Of a stretch of DNA of 64,000 bases, positions 8,988-17,605 are shown one piece after another. Under the pieces are notes generated by a model. It saw nothing but the letters and a program-made list of their open reading frames with translations, ran no database searches and was not told the origin of the DNA. The stretch's first letter is position 1. Each line of letters starts with the position of its first letter. Position numbers and translations under genes: made by a program. Origin of the DNA: Duncaniella dubosii. Lineage in GTDB: Bacteria > Bacteroidota > Bacteroidia > Bacteroidales > Muribaculaceae. Location: contig NZ_CP039396.1 of the NCBI RefSeq assembly GCF_004803915.1, forward strand, positions 1,488,001-1,552,000, given 5' to 3'.

Positions 8988-10283
8988 TTATCCGGCAACC
9001 TTGTCGTAGAGCTTCTGGAATTTGAGTGCTATTTCAGCAGTACACAGGTTATTGATCGACCCTACATGTGTATGATGGACATCGCGCACGGGTTTGTATG
9101 TACCGTTCTGCACTTCCAGTCCGACTTTCTTGTACGCCTCGCGGAATGGCATTCCCGATAGGACGAGCCTGTTCACTTCCTCGACGGTAAAGAGATAGTC
9201 ATAGCGCGGGTCCTCGATAATGTCGCGTTTCACACGTATGTGACGGAGCATGAAATCAGCCATGTCAAGGCATGCTGTCATCTCGGTCGTGGCTGGGAAG
9301 ATGATATCCTTTAGCAATTGAAGATCTCGGTTATATCCGAGTGGAAGATTTGCGGTGAGCAGTGCGATTTCATTCTGGATTGACTGCAGACGGTTGCATT
9401 TTCCGCGCATGATTTCGAATACATCAGGATTCTTCTTGTGAGGCATTATTGACGATCCCGTGGTGAGTTCGTCGGGGAACGAGATGAAACCGAAGTTCTG
9501 ACACATCCACATGCACACATCCATTGCCAGATGTCCGAGGGTCGAGGCGATGGCGCTGATTGCCATCGATGCCGCACGTTCGGTTTTGCCGCGCGACATC
9601 TGGGCTGCAACCACGTTGTAGTGAAGAGTCTCGAAGCCGAGCAGACGGGTGGTCATTTCGCGGTCGAGCGGGAACGACGAACCATATCCCGCTGCCGAAC
9701 CGAGGGGGTTCTGGTTTGCGACATTATAGGCTGCGACGAGCATCTGCATGTCATCGACAAGCGATTCCGCATACGCACCGAACCATAAGCCGAATGACGA
9801 TGGCATTGCCACCTGGAGGTGGGTGTAGCCCGGCATGAGCACATCTTTATACTCTTCGCTGAGCGACTGCAGACGGTCGAAGAGTCTTTTGACGGCTTCG
9901 GCAAGGTGTTTTAGCTCGTCGCGCATAAAGAGTTTGAGGTCGACCAGCACCTGATCGTTGCGTGAGCGTCCGGAATGAATTTTTTTCCCTATATCACCTA
10001 ACTTGGCGGTAAGCATGAATTCGACTTGGGAGTGGACATCCTCAACTCCGGGTTCGATAGTGAACTCACCGCGCTCGATGACCTCAGCGATCTCCCCGAG
10101 AGCTTTGAGCAGCACTTCAAGTTCGTCGGCTGTCAGGAGTCCGATGCTTTCGAGCATCTTGATATGGGCCATAGAGCCTTGGACATCATAGCGTGCCAGA
10201 CGGAGGTCGAGTTCGCGGTCGTTGCCGACGGTGAACTCCTCAATCATTTTATCGGGTTCGAATCCCTTGCTCCAAAGTTTCAT
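8988..10283 (-). CDS. argH: Argininosuccinate lyase
   Basis: A 431-residue cytoplasmic enzyme that splits argininosuccinate into arginine and fumarate, the last step of arginine synthesis. The fumarase/aspartase superfamily signature GSSIMPHKKNPD starts at residue 276 and holds the catalytic serine loop. The substrate-binding HSGRSRNDQ is near 103-111 and the TH of PGYTHLQ near 154-155. Length is slightly short for the family (about 445-460) but no motif is missing. It is the last gene of the arginine operon, 28 bases after the deacylase gene. Confidence 0.95.
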   Translation of the reverse strand: MKLWSKGFEPDKMIEEFTVGNDRELDLRLARYDVQGSMAHIKMLESIGLLTADELEVLLKALGEIAEVIERGEFTIEPGVEDVHSQVEFMLTAKLGDIGKKIHSGRSRNDQVLVDLKLFMRDELKHLAEAVKRLFDRLQSLSEEYKDVLMPGYTHLQVAMPSSFGLWFGAYAESLVDDMQMLVAAYNVANQNPLGSAAGYGSSFPLDREMTTRLLGFETLHYNVVAAQMSRGKTERAASMAISAIASTLGHLAMDVCMWMCQNFGFISFPDELTTGSSIMPHKKNPDVFEIMRGKCNRLQSIQNEIALLTANLPLGYNRDLQLLKDIIFPATTEMTACLDMADFMLRHIRVKRDIIEDPRYDYLFTVEEVNRLVLSGMPFREAYKKVGLEVQNGTYKPVRDVHHTHVGSINNLCTAEIALKFQKLYDKVAG

Positions 10284-10311
10284 ATTATAATGTATGTGGA
10301 ATGTTTTGTTT

Positions 10312-11379
10312 TTATAAAGATAACGATTCTATAAGGCGACGGTAGAGTGGTATCGCAGCATCTATTTCGGAAATCAGCACGAACTCATCGGCGGAATGGC
10401 TTCGCGAAGACTGGCCCGGTCCGATTTTGAGAGACGGGAAGTCGTACATGAGCGACATATCACTTGTTGTCGGTGAGACGAAGGTCTCACATCCGAGTTC
10501 TGTCGCTGCCTTGACAAGTGGATGGCTTTTGTCGATGACCGATGCCCGTACGCGTGTCGAGCGCGGTGTGAGTGTCGAGTATTCGACCGTTTCGCGCAAT
10601 AGTCCAACGGTCTCTTCATTGCTGAAGGCATCGGTCGTACGGATGTCGACCACCCAATTGCATTTGTCGGGGATTGCGTTGTGTTGCCAGCCGGCATTGA
10701 TCTGAGTGATGTTGACACTTATCGGCCCGAGTATTTCCGACTCTTTCGGGAAGCGGAAATCGCGCAGGTGTCCGATGTCAGACATTGCGCGGTAAATGGC
10801 ATTGATTCCTTCGCCACGAGCCGCATGGCCTGTCACGCCTTGTGTCTCACAGTCAAGCACGACGAGACCGCGTTCGGCAATAGCCCCCTGCATGCCTGTC
10901 GGTTCTCCGACAATAGCACAGCTGACCGTGATGCCTTGCTCTTGGATATGAGGAAGGAAAGCCCGCATGCCGTTTTCGCCTCCGACTTCTTCCTCTGCGG
11001 TAATCGCCAGAAGCAGGTTGAACGGCAGGGAGGCTTTACGCAATTCGATGAATACTTCCGTAAGTGCCACCGCCGATGCACCGGCATCGTTGCTCCCGAG
11101 GCCGTAGAGCCTGTCACCTTCAATCGACGGTGTGAACGGGTCGCGGGTGTATGTGGCCGCAGGCTTCACTGTGTCGTGGTGGGAGTTGAGCAGAAGTGTA
11201 GGGCGTGAGCGGTCAAAGCCGTCCGACAGCGCATAGACGTTGTTTCGGAAGCGCATTGGCGAAGCGCCCCTGCATTGTAGCCGGTCGTATATAATAGCAG
11301 CCGTCCCTTCCTCTTGACGGGAAAGGGAGGGGGTCGCTATCAGTTCTGACAGAAGGCTTATTGCTTCGGGATGGTTCAT
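10312..11379 (-). CDS. M20 deacylase, arginine pathway (acetylornithine/succinylcitrulline deacylase type)
   Basis: A 355-residue M20 metallopeptidase-family enzyme. Metal and catalytic residues are visible: SHHDT (residues 66-70), the bridging aspartate D98 in GSNDAGAS, and the catalytic pair TAEEEVGG around E129/E130. In this operon it should remove the acyl group from the citrulline-level intermediate. In Bacteroidota the intermediates are N-succinylated, so the likely substrate is N-succinylcitrulline rather than acetylornithine; that follows from the argF' assignment and is inference. It lies 11 bases after argB and 28 before argH. Often annotated argE-like. Confidence 0.88.
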   Translation of the reverse strand: MNHPEAISLLSELIATPSLSRQEEGTAAIIYDRLQCRGASPMRFRNNVYALSDGFDRSRPTLLLNSHHDTVKPAATYTRDPFTPSIEGDRLYGLGSNDAGASAVALTEVFIELRKASLPFNLLLAITAEEEVGGENGMRAFLPHIQEQGITVSCAIVGEPTGMQGAIAERGLVVLDCETQGVTGHAARGEGINAIYRAMSDIGHLRDFRFPKESEILGPISVNITQINAGWQHNAIPDKCNWVVDIRTTDAFSNEETVGLLRETVEYSTLTPRSTRVRASVIDKSHPLVKAATELGCETFVSPTTSDMSLMYDFPSLKIGPGQSSRSHSADEFVLISEIDAAIPLYRRLIESLSL

Positions 11380-11390
11380 CGTTACATGAG

Positions 11391-12167
11391 TTATTTTCTG
11401 ATTACAGTACCACGGTCGGTGGTGAGAGCGTCAGAGTGCTTTATGGTGACACTGCTTACTCCGGCATCAATGGCTGCGAAGGCATTGTCAATTTTGGGAA
11501 TCATGCCTTTGTTGACAATATTTCTTGCCCGCAGGTCGGAGTAGATGTCAGGAGTGATCAGGCTGATTAGCGAATCGGGTCTGTCAAGATCTTCCATCAC
11601 TCCCGGTTGCTCGAAACAGAAGATAAGTTCGGCTGGAGCTACTCTTGATGCGCCGATTGCCACTGACGATGCGATTGTGTCAGCATTGCAGTTGAGCAGA
11701 GTGCCGTTGCCGTCGTGGGTAATCGCGCAGTAGACGGGTGTGATACCGGCTTCGAGTAGGGATGCGATGAGGGATGAATTGACCCCTTCAGGCTTTATGT
11801 CGCCTACAAAACCGTAGTCAATCGGTTTCGGTTTGCGACGTGTGGCTGTGATGGCGTTGCCGTCGGCACCTGTAAGACCGATGGCATTACATCCCGCAGC
11901 CTGAAGCATTGAGACTATGCGCTTGTTGACAAGACCAGCGTAGACCATAGTCACAACGTCAAGGGTTTCGCGGGTGGTGACGCGGCGTCCTTCAATCATG
12001 GTGGTGGGGATGTCGAGTCGTGCGCTCATGCGCGTGGCCTCTTTGCCACCTCCGTGAACCAGTATCTTTTTGCCGGGCAGTTTTACAAAATCGTTGACGA
12101 AACGGGCGAGTGCGTCGGGGTTATCCACGACGTTGCCCCCTATTTTTATAACCTTGATAGTTTCCAT
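11391..12167 (-). CDS. argB: Acetylglutamate kinase (N-acylglutamate kinase)
   Basis: A 258-residue amino acid kinase that phosphorylates N-acylglutamate, the second step of the pathway. It has the N-terminal lysine motif (VIKIGGNVVDNP), the glycine-rich LVHGGGKEATRMSARL and the late NCNADTIASSVA segment. The open frame extends upstream to 12257, but that would overlap argF' by 74 bases and add a non-homologous tail. The ATG at 12167 gives the family-like METIKVIKIGG start, 16 bases after the argF' stop. In this N-succinyl pathway the natural substrate may be N-succinylglutamate. Confidence 0.93.
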   Translation of the reverse strand: METIKVIKIGGNVVDNPDALARFVNDFVKLPGKKILVHGGGKEATRMSARLDIPTTMIEGRRVTTRETLDVVTMVYAGLVNKRIVSMLQAAGCNAIGLTGADGNAITATRRKPKPIDYGFVGDIKPEGVNSSLIASLLEAGITPVYCAITHDGNGTLLNCNADTIASSVAIGASRVAPAELIFCFEQPGVMEDLDRPDSLISLITPDIYSDLRARNIVNKGMIPKIDNAFAAIDAGVSSVTIKHSDALTTDRGTVIRK

Positions 12168-12183
12168 GTCGATCAGAGGGCAA

Positions 12184-13137
12184 TCAAAGGCTTTCGAGTA
12201 TGCGTTTGAGCACGACCTGTGCGGAAATCTCGCGGTTGGCGGCTTCAGGGATGACAATGCTGCGTTCCGATTCGATTACGTCGTCGGTCACAATCATGTT
12301 GCGGCGCACAGGCAGACAGTGCATGAAGAATGCGTTGTCGGTCAGAGCCATTTTTTCTGTGTCGACTGTCCAAGCGCGGTCTTTAGAGAGGATTTTGCCA
12401 TAGTTGGGGTCGGCGAAGGCACTCCAGTTTTTCGCATAGACGAAATCAGCGCCTTCGAGGGCTTTGCGCTGGTCGTATTCGACACGTGCATTGCCTACGA
12501 ATTCGGGTGCGAGCTCGTAGCCGTGGGGATGAGTGATGACAAATTCATAGTCGGTTGCGTTCATCCACTCGGCAAATGAATTGGGCACAGCCTGAGGAAG
12601 TGCGGAGGGATGAGGTGCCCATGTCATGACAACTTTGGGTCGCTCCTTGGTCTTGAATTCCTCGATGGTGATGAGGTCGGCGAAACTCTGGAGCGGATGA
12701 CGGGTGGCTGCTTCCATGCTGAACACGGGACGGCCTGAGTATTTGATGAACTGGTTTATGACGCGCTCTTCGTAGTCCTCGGCCTTGTTTTTGAGTCCGG
12801 CAAACGCACGGACTCCGATTACGTCGCAATATGAACCCATGACCGGGATTGCTTCAAGGAGATGTTCGGCCTTGTCGCCGTCCATTATGACACCGCGTTC
12901 GGTCTCAAGCTTCCATGCACCCTGATTTACGTCGAGAACGATGACATTCATGCCAAGATTCATGGCTGCTTTCTGGGTGCTGAGACGTGTGCGAAGGCTG
13001 GAGTTGAAAAAAATCATCATCAAGGTCTTGTTTTTGCCGAGATGCTGATAGGCAAAACGGTTGGCCTTGACTTCAAGGGCCTCTTTGACTGCGAGATCAA
13101 GAGAACCGATATCTTTTACGTTGGTGAAATTACGCAT
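12184..13137 (-). CDS. argF': N-succinylornithine carbamoyltransferase (argF')
   Basis: A 317-residue transcarbamylase with the carbamoyl-phosphate loop FFNSSLRTRLSTQ (45-55 region) and the C-terminal HCLPVRR. The sequence clearly belongs to the acylated-ornithine branch rather than ordinary OTCase. Aligned by eye with Xanthomonas acetylornithine transcarbamylase, its specificity residue E92 falls on A90 here (MDGDKAEH). Published work on that pair of enzymes found that Glu gives acetyl specificity and Pro, Ala, Ser or Val gives succinyl specificity. So succinylornithine is the expected substrate. It lies between argD and argB in the operon. Confidence 0.9.
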   Translation of the reverse strand: MRNFTNVKDIGSLDLAVKEALEVKANRFAYQHLGKNKTLMMIFFNSSLRTRLSTQKAAMNLGMNVIVLDVNQGAWKLETERGVIMDGDKAEHLLEAIPVMGSYCDVIGVRAFAGLKNKAEDYEERVINQFIKYSGRPVFSMEAATRHPLQSFADLITIEEFKTKERPKVVMTWAPHPSALPQAVPNSFAEWMNATDYEFVITHPHGYELAPEFVGNARVEYDQRKALEGADFVYAKNWSAFADPNYGKILSKDRAWTVDTEKMALTDNAFFMHCLPVRRNMIVTDDVIESERSIVIPEAANREISAQVVLKRILESL

Positions 13138-13191
13138 ATTATGATTTAGGAGAAAATTTGGTTTAAGAAGAGAATTACTGTCTGTATGTGA

Positions 13192-14340
13192 TTATTCCTG
13201 CCCTTCTGCAAGAACTTCCTTGAAGGATTCGATGAATCGCTTGGCGTGGGAACGTGGAAGCGAGAGCGGCGGAAGAAGGCGTACGGTGTGTTCGCCCGCG
13301 CCACCTGTGAAGATGTGCTTGTCGAAAAGTAGTTTTTTGCGGAGTTGCGATGCCGAGCCCTTGATTTCGATGCCTATCATCAGTCCCCGGCCACGGACTT
13401 CGGTTATTTCGGGATTTGTGGCTGCGAGATGGTGGAGTTCCTCAAGAAGATATTCTCCGACTGCGGCTGCATTGGCAATCATGTTTTCTGTCTCCATTAC
13501 ATCGAGCACGGCTATTGCGGCGGCGCAGGCAAGATGGTTGCCTCCGAAGGTTGTGCCGAGCATTCCTTTGACCGGCTTGATGTGGGGAGCGATGAGGACT
13601 GCTCCCATCGGGAATCCGTTGGCTATGCCCTTGGCACAGGTGATTATGTCGGGTCGCACGCCGGTGTATTGATGGGCGAAGAAGCGGCCCGTGCGTCCGT
13701 AGCCCGACTGGATTTCGTCAAGAATCAGTAGAACCCCATATTTGCTACAGAGTTTGCGCAGTTCCTGCAAGAATTTGTCATCGACCATCCGTATTCCGGC
13801 AACTCCCTGAATACCCTCGATGATTACTGCCGCGAATTCGCCTGTCGACAGTTTGGCTTCGACTGCTTCGATGTCATTGAGAGGGGCAAACTCAACGTTG
13901 TCGGTCGAGTTGAAGGGTGCTTGAATTTTAGGATTGTCTGTGGCTGCCACTGCGCCCGATGTGCGTCCGTGGAAAGCTTTGTCGAAGGCGAGAATCTTGC
14001 TCTTGCCCGTGTGGAACGATGCAAGCTTCATCGCGTTTTCATTTGCCTCAGCTCCTGAATTGCAGAGGAAGAGGGCATAGTCATTGTAGCCGGACAGTCG
14101 GCCAAGACGGTCTGCCAGCTTCTGCTGGAGTGAATTCTGGACGGAATTAGAGTAGAATCCGAGTTTCGACACCTGTTCGGCGATTGCTGTCACATAGGTG
14201 TGGTGGGCGTGACCTATCGAAATCACTGCATGGCCTCCGTAGAGGTCAAGATATTCAGTACCGTCAGCGGTGTAGACGTGATTGCCGAGTCCGCGGACAG
14301 GTTCTATGTCATATAAGGAATATACGTCGAAGAGCTTCAT
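13192..14340 (-). CDS. argD: Acylornithine aminotransferase
   Basis: A 382-residue PLP-dependent class III aminotransferase that makes N-acylornithine from the semialdehyde with glutamate as donor. The PLP lysine is K237 in ITCAKGIANGFPMG, the cofactor-pairing aspartate is in LILDEIQSGYGRTG (D208), and the phosphate-binding NSGAEANENA is near 94-103. Length is close to family norms. It is preceded by a 140-base spacer from argC that carries a heptamer repeat array, unlike the tight spacing elsewhere in the operon, and is followed by argF' after 54 bases. Confidence 0.93.
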   Translation of the reverse strand: MKLFDVYSLYDIEPVRGLGNHVYTADGTEYLDLYGGHAVISIGHAHHTYVTAIAEQVSKLGFYSNSVQNSLQQKLADRLGRLSGYNDYALFLCNSGAEANENAMKLASFHTGKSKILAFDKAFHGRTSGAVAATDNPKIQAPFNSTDNVEFAPLNDIEAVEAKLSTGEFAAVIIEGIQGVAGIRMVDDKFLQELRKLCSKYGVLLILDEIQSGYGRTGRFFAHQYTGVRPDIITCAKGIANGFPMGAVLIAPHIKPVKGMLGTTFGGNHLACAAAIAVLDVMETENMIANAAAVGEYLLEELHHLAATNPEITEVRGRGLMIGIEIKGSASQLRKKLLFDKHIFTGGAGEHTVRLLPPLSLPRSHAKRFIESFKEVLAEGQE

Positions 14341-14345
14341 TTTTA

Positions 14346-14446
14346 AAGTATTAAGTATAAAAAGCTACGGATTAAGTACCAAGTATCAAGTATGAAGTAT
14401 TAAGTATGAAGTAGCTGATACTTAGTACTTAATTCTTAATACTTTT
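14346..14446. repeat. AAGTATN heptamer tandem array with inverted copies, argC-argD spacer
   Basis: Two heptamers (aagtatt, aagtata) at about 14346-14359 are followed by six head-to-tail copies of AAGTAYN at 14374-14415, then by inverted copies (gatacttagtacttaattcttaatactt) to about 14446. The direct and inverted parts could pair into a long hairpin inside the arginine transcript. Confidence 0.75.
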
Positions 14447-14480
14447 TCTTAATCCTTGCGATAAGCCCACAGGCTTGCTG

Positions 14481-15443
14481 CTAAAATGCCGATGGCTTTA
14501 GACGGAGACCCATGTCTTCGGGAAATCCGCAGATGAGATTGAAGTTCTGCACGGCCTGGCCGGATGCTCCTTTGAGCAGGTTGTCGATAGCCGAAAGTAT
14601 GAGCAGTTTTCTGCCGTGTTTTTCGAGCGATATGACAGCCTTGTTGGTGTTTACTACCTGCTTTAAGTCTATGGGGCGGTCAGACACGTGGGTGAATGGC
14701 GCGTCGGCATAGAAATTTTTGTAGATGGCTGTGGCTTCATCGATGGAGAGGTCGGTGTCAATGTAGCTCATGGCGAAGATGCCACGTGGAAAGTCACCGC
14801 GAACCGGCACGAAGCTTATCTCTGCATTGAAGTCGGGTTGGAGCTGTGAGAGCGTCTGGCGGATTTCGGCGAGATGCTGGTGGCCGAATGCCTTGTAGAC
14901 CGACAGATTGTCGTTGCGCCAGCTGAAGTGGGTGGTTGCGCCGGGCTTTACGCCTGCGCCGGTCGAGCCGGTGACGGCGGTCACGTGGACCTCGCTGTCA
15001 AGTTTTCCGGCGGCTGCCAGCGGAAGAAGTGCGAGCTGGAGGGCTGTTGCGAAGCATCCCGGATTGGCTACCTTGGCGGCTTTGCGGATGGTTTCGCGCT
15101 TGGCTTCGGGAAGACCGTAGATATATCCGCAGCTTTCATCGCGATAGTCTTGTGCGAGGTCTACGATTTTCAGATTTGCGGGCATCTCGTTTTCTTCCCA
15201 GAACTTCCGGCTGAATCCGTGACCCTGACACAGGAAAAGCACATCGATTGCCGATAGGTCAAAGGTCTCGGCAAACCGCAGGTCGGTGTCGCCGATAAGT
15301 CCTTCGTGGATTTCGCTTACAGGTTTTCCGGCGTTGCTCGACGAATGGACAAACACTATTTCCGCCTCCGGATGATTGATAAGGAGACGGAGGAGTTCGC
15401 CGGCTGTGTAGCCGGCGCCTCCGATGATACCTACTTTTGCCAT
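14481..15443 (-). CDS. argC: N-acyl-gamma-glutamyl-phosphate reductase
   Basis: A 320-residue NADPH-dependent reductase, third step of the pathway. It has the nucleotide-binding IIGGAGYTAGELLRLL at residues 6-21 and the catalytic cysteine C130 in ANPGCFATALQLALLP. The GSTGAG and FVPVRGDFPRG segments are typical. Length is normal. It starts 7 bases after the argG stop, consistent with translational coupling, and is separated from argD by the heptamer-repeat spacer. Confidence 0.94.
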   Translation of the reverse strand: MAKVGIIGGAGYTAGELLRLLINHPEAEIVFVHSSSNAGKPVSEIHEGLIGDTDLRFAETFDLSAIDVLFLCQGHGFSRKFWEENEMPANLKIVDLAQDYRDESCGYIYGLPEAKRETIRKAAKVANPGCFATALQLALLPLAAAGKLDSEVHVTAVTGSTGAGVKPGATTHFSWRNDNLSVYKAFGHQHLAEIRQTLSQLQPDFNAEISFVPVRGDFPRGIFAMSYIDTDLSIDEATAIYKNFYADAPFTHVSDRPIDLKQVVNTNKAVISLEKHGRKLLILSAIDNLLKGASGQAVQNFNLICGFPEDMGLRLKPSAF

Positions 15444-15450
15444 TTCTCGC

Positions 15451-16659
15451 TTACTCCTTGCCGTTGCGCTTCTGCACGTTGTGGTAAATCTTCATCTGAT
15501 TGCCGAGAATCTTGGTGAAGCCCTTCACGTCGTCGGCGCTCCAAGCCTTGTTGACCTCTCCGTATTCACCGAAGTCGGTCTTCATGAGGTCGAATGGAGA
15601 GTCGACACCGACGAGTGTGTAGGAGTAGGGGCGGAGTGTGACTTCGACTGTTCCGGTCACATTTGCCTGAGAGCTTTCGAGGAATGCCTCCATGTCGCGC
15701 ATCACAGGTTCGAGATACTGCGACTCGTGGAGGAACATGCCGTACCATGTGCCGATCTGGTCTTTCCAGTATTGCTGCCATTTTGTCAGCGTATGCTTTT
15801 CAAGCATCTTGTGGGCGGCGATGATGAGGATCGGGCCCGCGGCCTCGAAGCCTACGCGGCCTTTGATGCCGATGATGGTGTCGCCGATGTGCATGTCGCG
15901 GCCTATGCCGTAGCGTGAGCCGAGACGTTCGACTTCGCGGATGGCATCGACCTTGTTGTCGTAGCGCTTGCCGTTGACGCTGACAATCTCGCCTTTCTCA
16001 AAGCCGATTGTCATTTTCTCCTCGCCGTGTTCTGTCACCTGACTCGGATATGCGCTTTCGGGGAGAGTCTGCTCGGAGTGGAGGGTTTCCTTTCCTCCGA
16101 TGCTTGTTCCCCAGAGACCTTTGTTGATTGAATATTCCATCTTCTTGAAGTCGGCTTCGATGCCGTGTTTCTTCAGATAGTCTATTTCATATTCGCGTGT
16201 AAGGGTCATGTCGCGTGTCGGGGTGATGATTTCGATTTCAGGGGCGAGAATCTGGAACGTGAGGTCAAAGCGCACCTGATCGTTTCCGGCACCGGTCGAT
16301 CCGTGAGCCACTGCGTCAGCCCCGATTTTCTTTGCATATTCGATGATGGCGATGGCTTGGAAAATACGTTCTGACGATACGGAGATGGGATAAGTTCCGT
16401 TGCGGAGCACATTGCCCGCAATCATATATTTTATGCTCTTGTCGTAATATTCACCTGTGATGTCGAGTGAGGCATGTGAGGCAGCTCCGAGGCGGAGTGC
16501 TTTTTCTTCAATAGCCTTTAACTCTTCGGGTGTGAAGCCGCCGGTGTTGGCGATGGCGGTGTGTACTTCATAGCCGAGGTCTTCGGACAGATATTTTGCT
16601 GCAAATGATGTGTCAAGACCGCCACTGAAGGCGAGAACGACTTTTTTCTTCTTTTCCAT
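15451..16659 (-). CDS. argG: Argininosuccinate synthase
   Basis: A 402-residue ATP-dependent ligase joining citrulline and aspartate. The ATP PP-loop AFSGGLDTSFAAKYL is at residues 10-24, followed by AHGSTGAGNDQVRF and the substrate segment SSERIFQAIAI. Length equals the Bacteroidota form. It lies 159 bases after the GNAT gene; that gap holds no obvious promoter box, so one transcript from the GNAT promoter is likely. Confidence 0.95.
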   Translation of the reverse strand: MEKKKKVVLAFSGGLDTSFAAKYLSEDLGYEVHTAIANTGGFTPEELKAIEEKALRLGAASHASLDITGEYYDKSIKYMIAGNVLRNGTYPISVSSERIFQAIAIIEYAKKIGADAVAHGSTGAGNDQVRFDLTFQILAPEIEIITPTRDMTLTREYEIDYLKKHGIEADFKKMEYSINKGLWGTSIGGKETLHSEQTLPESAYPSQVTEHGEEKMTIGFEKGEIVSVNGKRYDNKVDAIREVERLGSRYGIGRDMHIGDTIIGIKGRVGFEAAGPILIIAAHKMLEKHTLTKWQQYWKDQIGTWYGMFLHESQYLEPVMRDMEAFLESSQANVTGTVEVTLRPYSYTLVGVDSPFDLMKTDFGEYGEVNKAWSADDVKGFTKILGNQMKIYHNVQKRNGKE

Positions 16660-16818
16660 TATTACTGATGTTTTTTAGTGTAAATTCTAAAGGCCGGAGC
16701 CGGGCAAATGGTTCAGAGGACGGGGTGATTGAAACGTGAGTCGGGTGTGTCCTTCTGACTGCGTGGCTCAGACACTATTTAAGATGAAGGAGTTTTTTGA
16801 TACGGTTGTGGGCCCACA

Positions 16819-17391
16819 TCATGTAGGGGGCGCGCTTCGAGGGCGTTCAAGTTTCGCTTTAGGGTCGTAGAGCATTCCTGTGCACAAGCACATGCGTCGG
16901 TTGTTGCGCTGGAGAATGTCGTAGTTGACACAGCCCTTGCAACCGGCCCAAAATTCCTCGTCGTCAGTAAGTTCTGAAAAAGTCACCGGTTTGTAGCCCA
17001 TCTGGGAATTGAGCTTCATCACCGGGAGTGATGTCGTGATACTGAACAGTTTGGCAAAGGGGAAACGCAGACGCGCAAGCTCGAATGTTTTGGCTTTAAT
17101 ACGTGCGGCGAGCCCCAATCGTCGGAATTCCGGGTCCACGATAAGGCCGGAAGTGGCCACATAATCACCATGTTCCCAGCTCTCAATGTAACTGAAGCCG
17201 ATGAGACGGTCATCACAGAGAGCGACGACAGCCTTTCCCCCGCGGATTTTCTGGGCGATGTATTCCGGTGTGCGCCGGGCGATTCCCGTTCCGCGCTGAA
17301 GGGCTGATTCATAGATGAGGGTGACGATCTGCTCGGCATACTTCGTATGCTCCTCTTCGGCAAATATCACCTTTATCTGATCATTGTTCAT
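16819..17391 (-). CDS. GNAT acyltransferase, candidate N-acylglutamate synthase of the arginine operon
   Basis: A 190-residue GNAT-fold protein. The acetyl-CoA-binding signature is LIVDPEFRRLGLAARIKAKT (about residues 84-103), and the N-terminal part has RGTGIARRTPEYIAQKI. It ends in a cysteine-bearing tail (GCKGCVNYDILQRNNRRMCL). It is the first gene of the arginine operon, where an N-acylglutamate synthase is needed and no classical argA or argJ is visible. I recall that genetic work in Bacteroides thetaiotaomicron linked a similarly placed GNAT to this step. Whether the acyl donor is acetyl- or succinyl-CoA is open; the A90 residue of argF' favours succinyl. Confidence 0.78.
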   Translation of the reverse strand: MNNDQIKVIFAEEEHTKYAEQIVTLIYESALQRGTGIARRTPEYIAQKIRGGKAVVALCDDRLIGFSYIESWEHGDYVATSGLIVDPEFRRLGLAARIKAKTFELARLRFPFAKLFSITTSLPVMKLNSQMGYKPVTFSELTDDEEFWAGCKGCVNYDILQRNNRRMCLCTGMLYDPKAKLERPRSAPPT

Positions 17392-17438
17392 CTAACTGTT
17401 TTGTATGTGTAATAAATTATGAAATTATAAAATGTCTG

Positions 17439-17446
17439 CAAAATTA
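17439..17446 (-). promoter_or_regulatory. -7 promoter box (TAATTTTG) for the arginine operon
   Basis: Minus-strand TAATTTTG; predicted start near 17433 and a leader of about 42 bases to the GNAT ATG at 17391. The surrounding AT-rich sequence could hold an arginine repressor site, but none could be assigned by eye. Confidence 0.6.
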
Positions 17447-17532
17447 CGAAATTAATATCAAAATAATGCTAAAAGGGGTGTAATTTATGCTGGTTTAAAT
17501 ATTTTCTTAGGCTTAAGCTGTTAAAATAGTGC

Positions 17533-17573
17533 AAAAAAGTGGCTGTGCCATATTATGAGATGACACAGCCACT
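17533..17573 (-). terminator. Rho-independent terminator after susD
   Basis: Arms 17538-17551 and 17560-17573 (AGTGGCTGTGyCAT) form a 14-bp stem with one wobble pair. On the minus strand the stem is followed by TTTTTT. It ends the phosphatase-susC-susD transcript. Confidence 0.85.
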
Positions 17574-17605
17574 GTAGTGCTGAAGCCGTTATCGGCCCGG
17601 GTAGA

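Noticed and set aside
12168..12257. Upstream start for argB at 12257
   Set aside because: It would overlap argF' by 74 bases and add a tail with no family resemblance; ATG 12167 gives the usual N-terminus.
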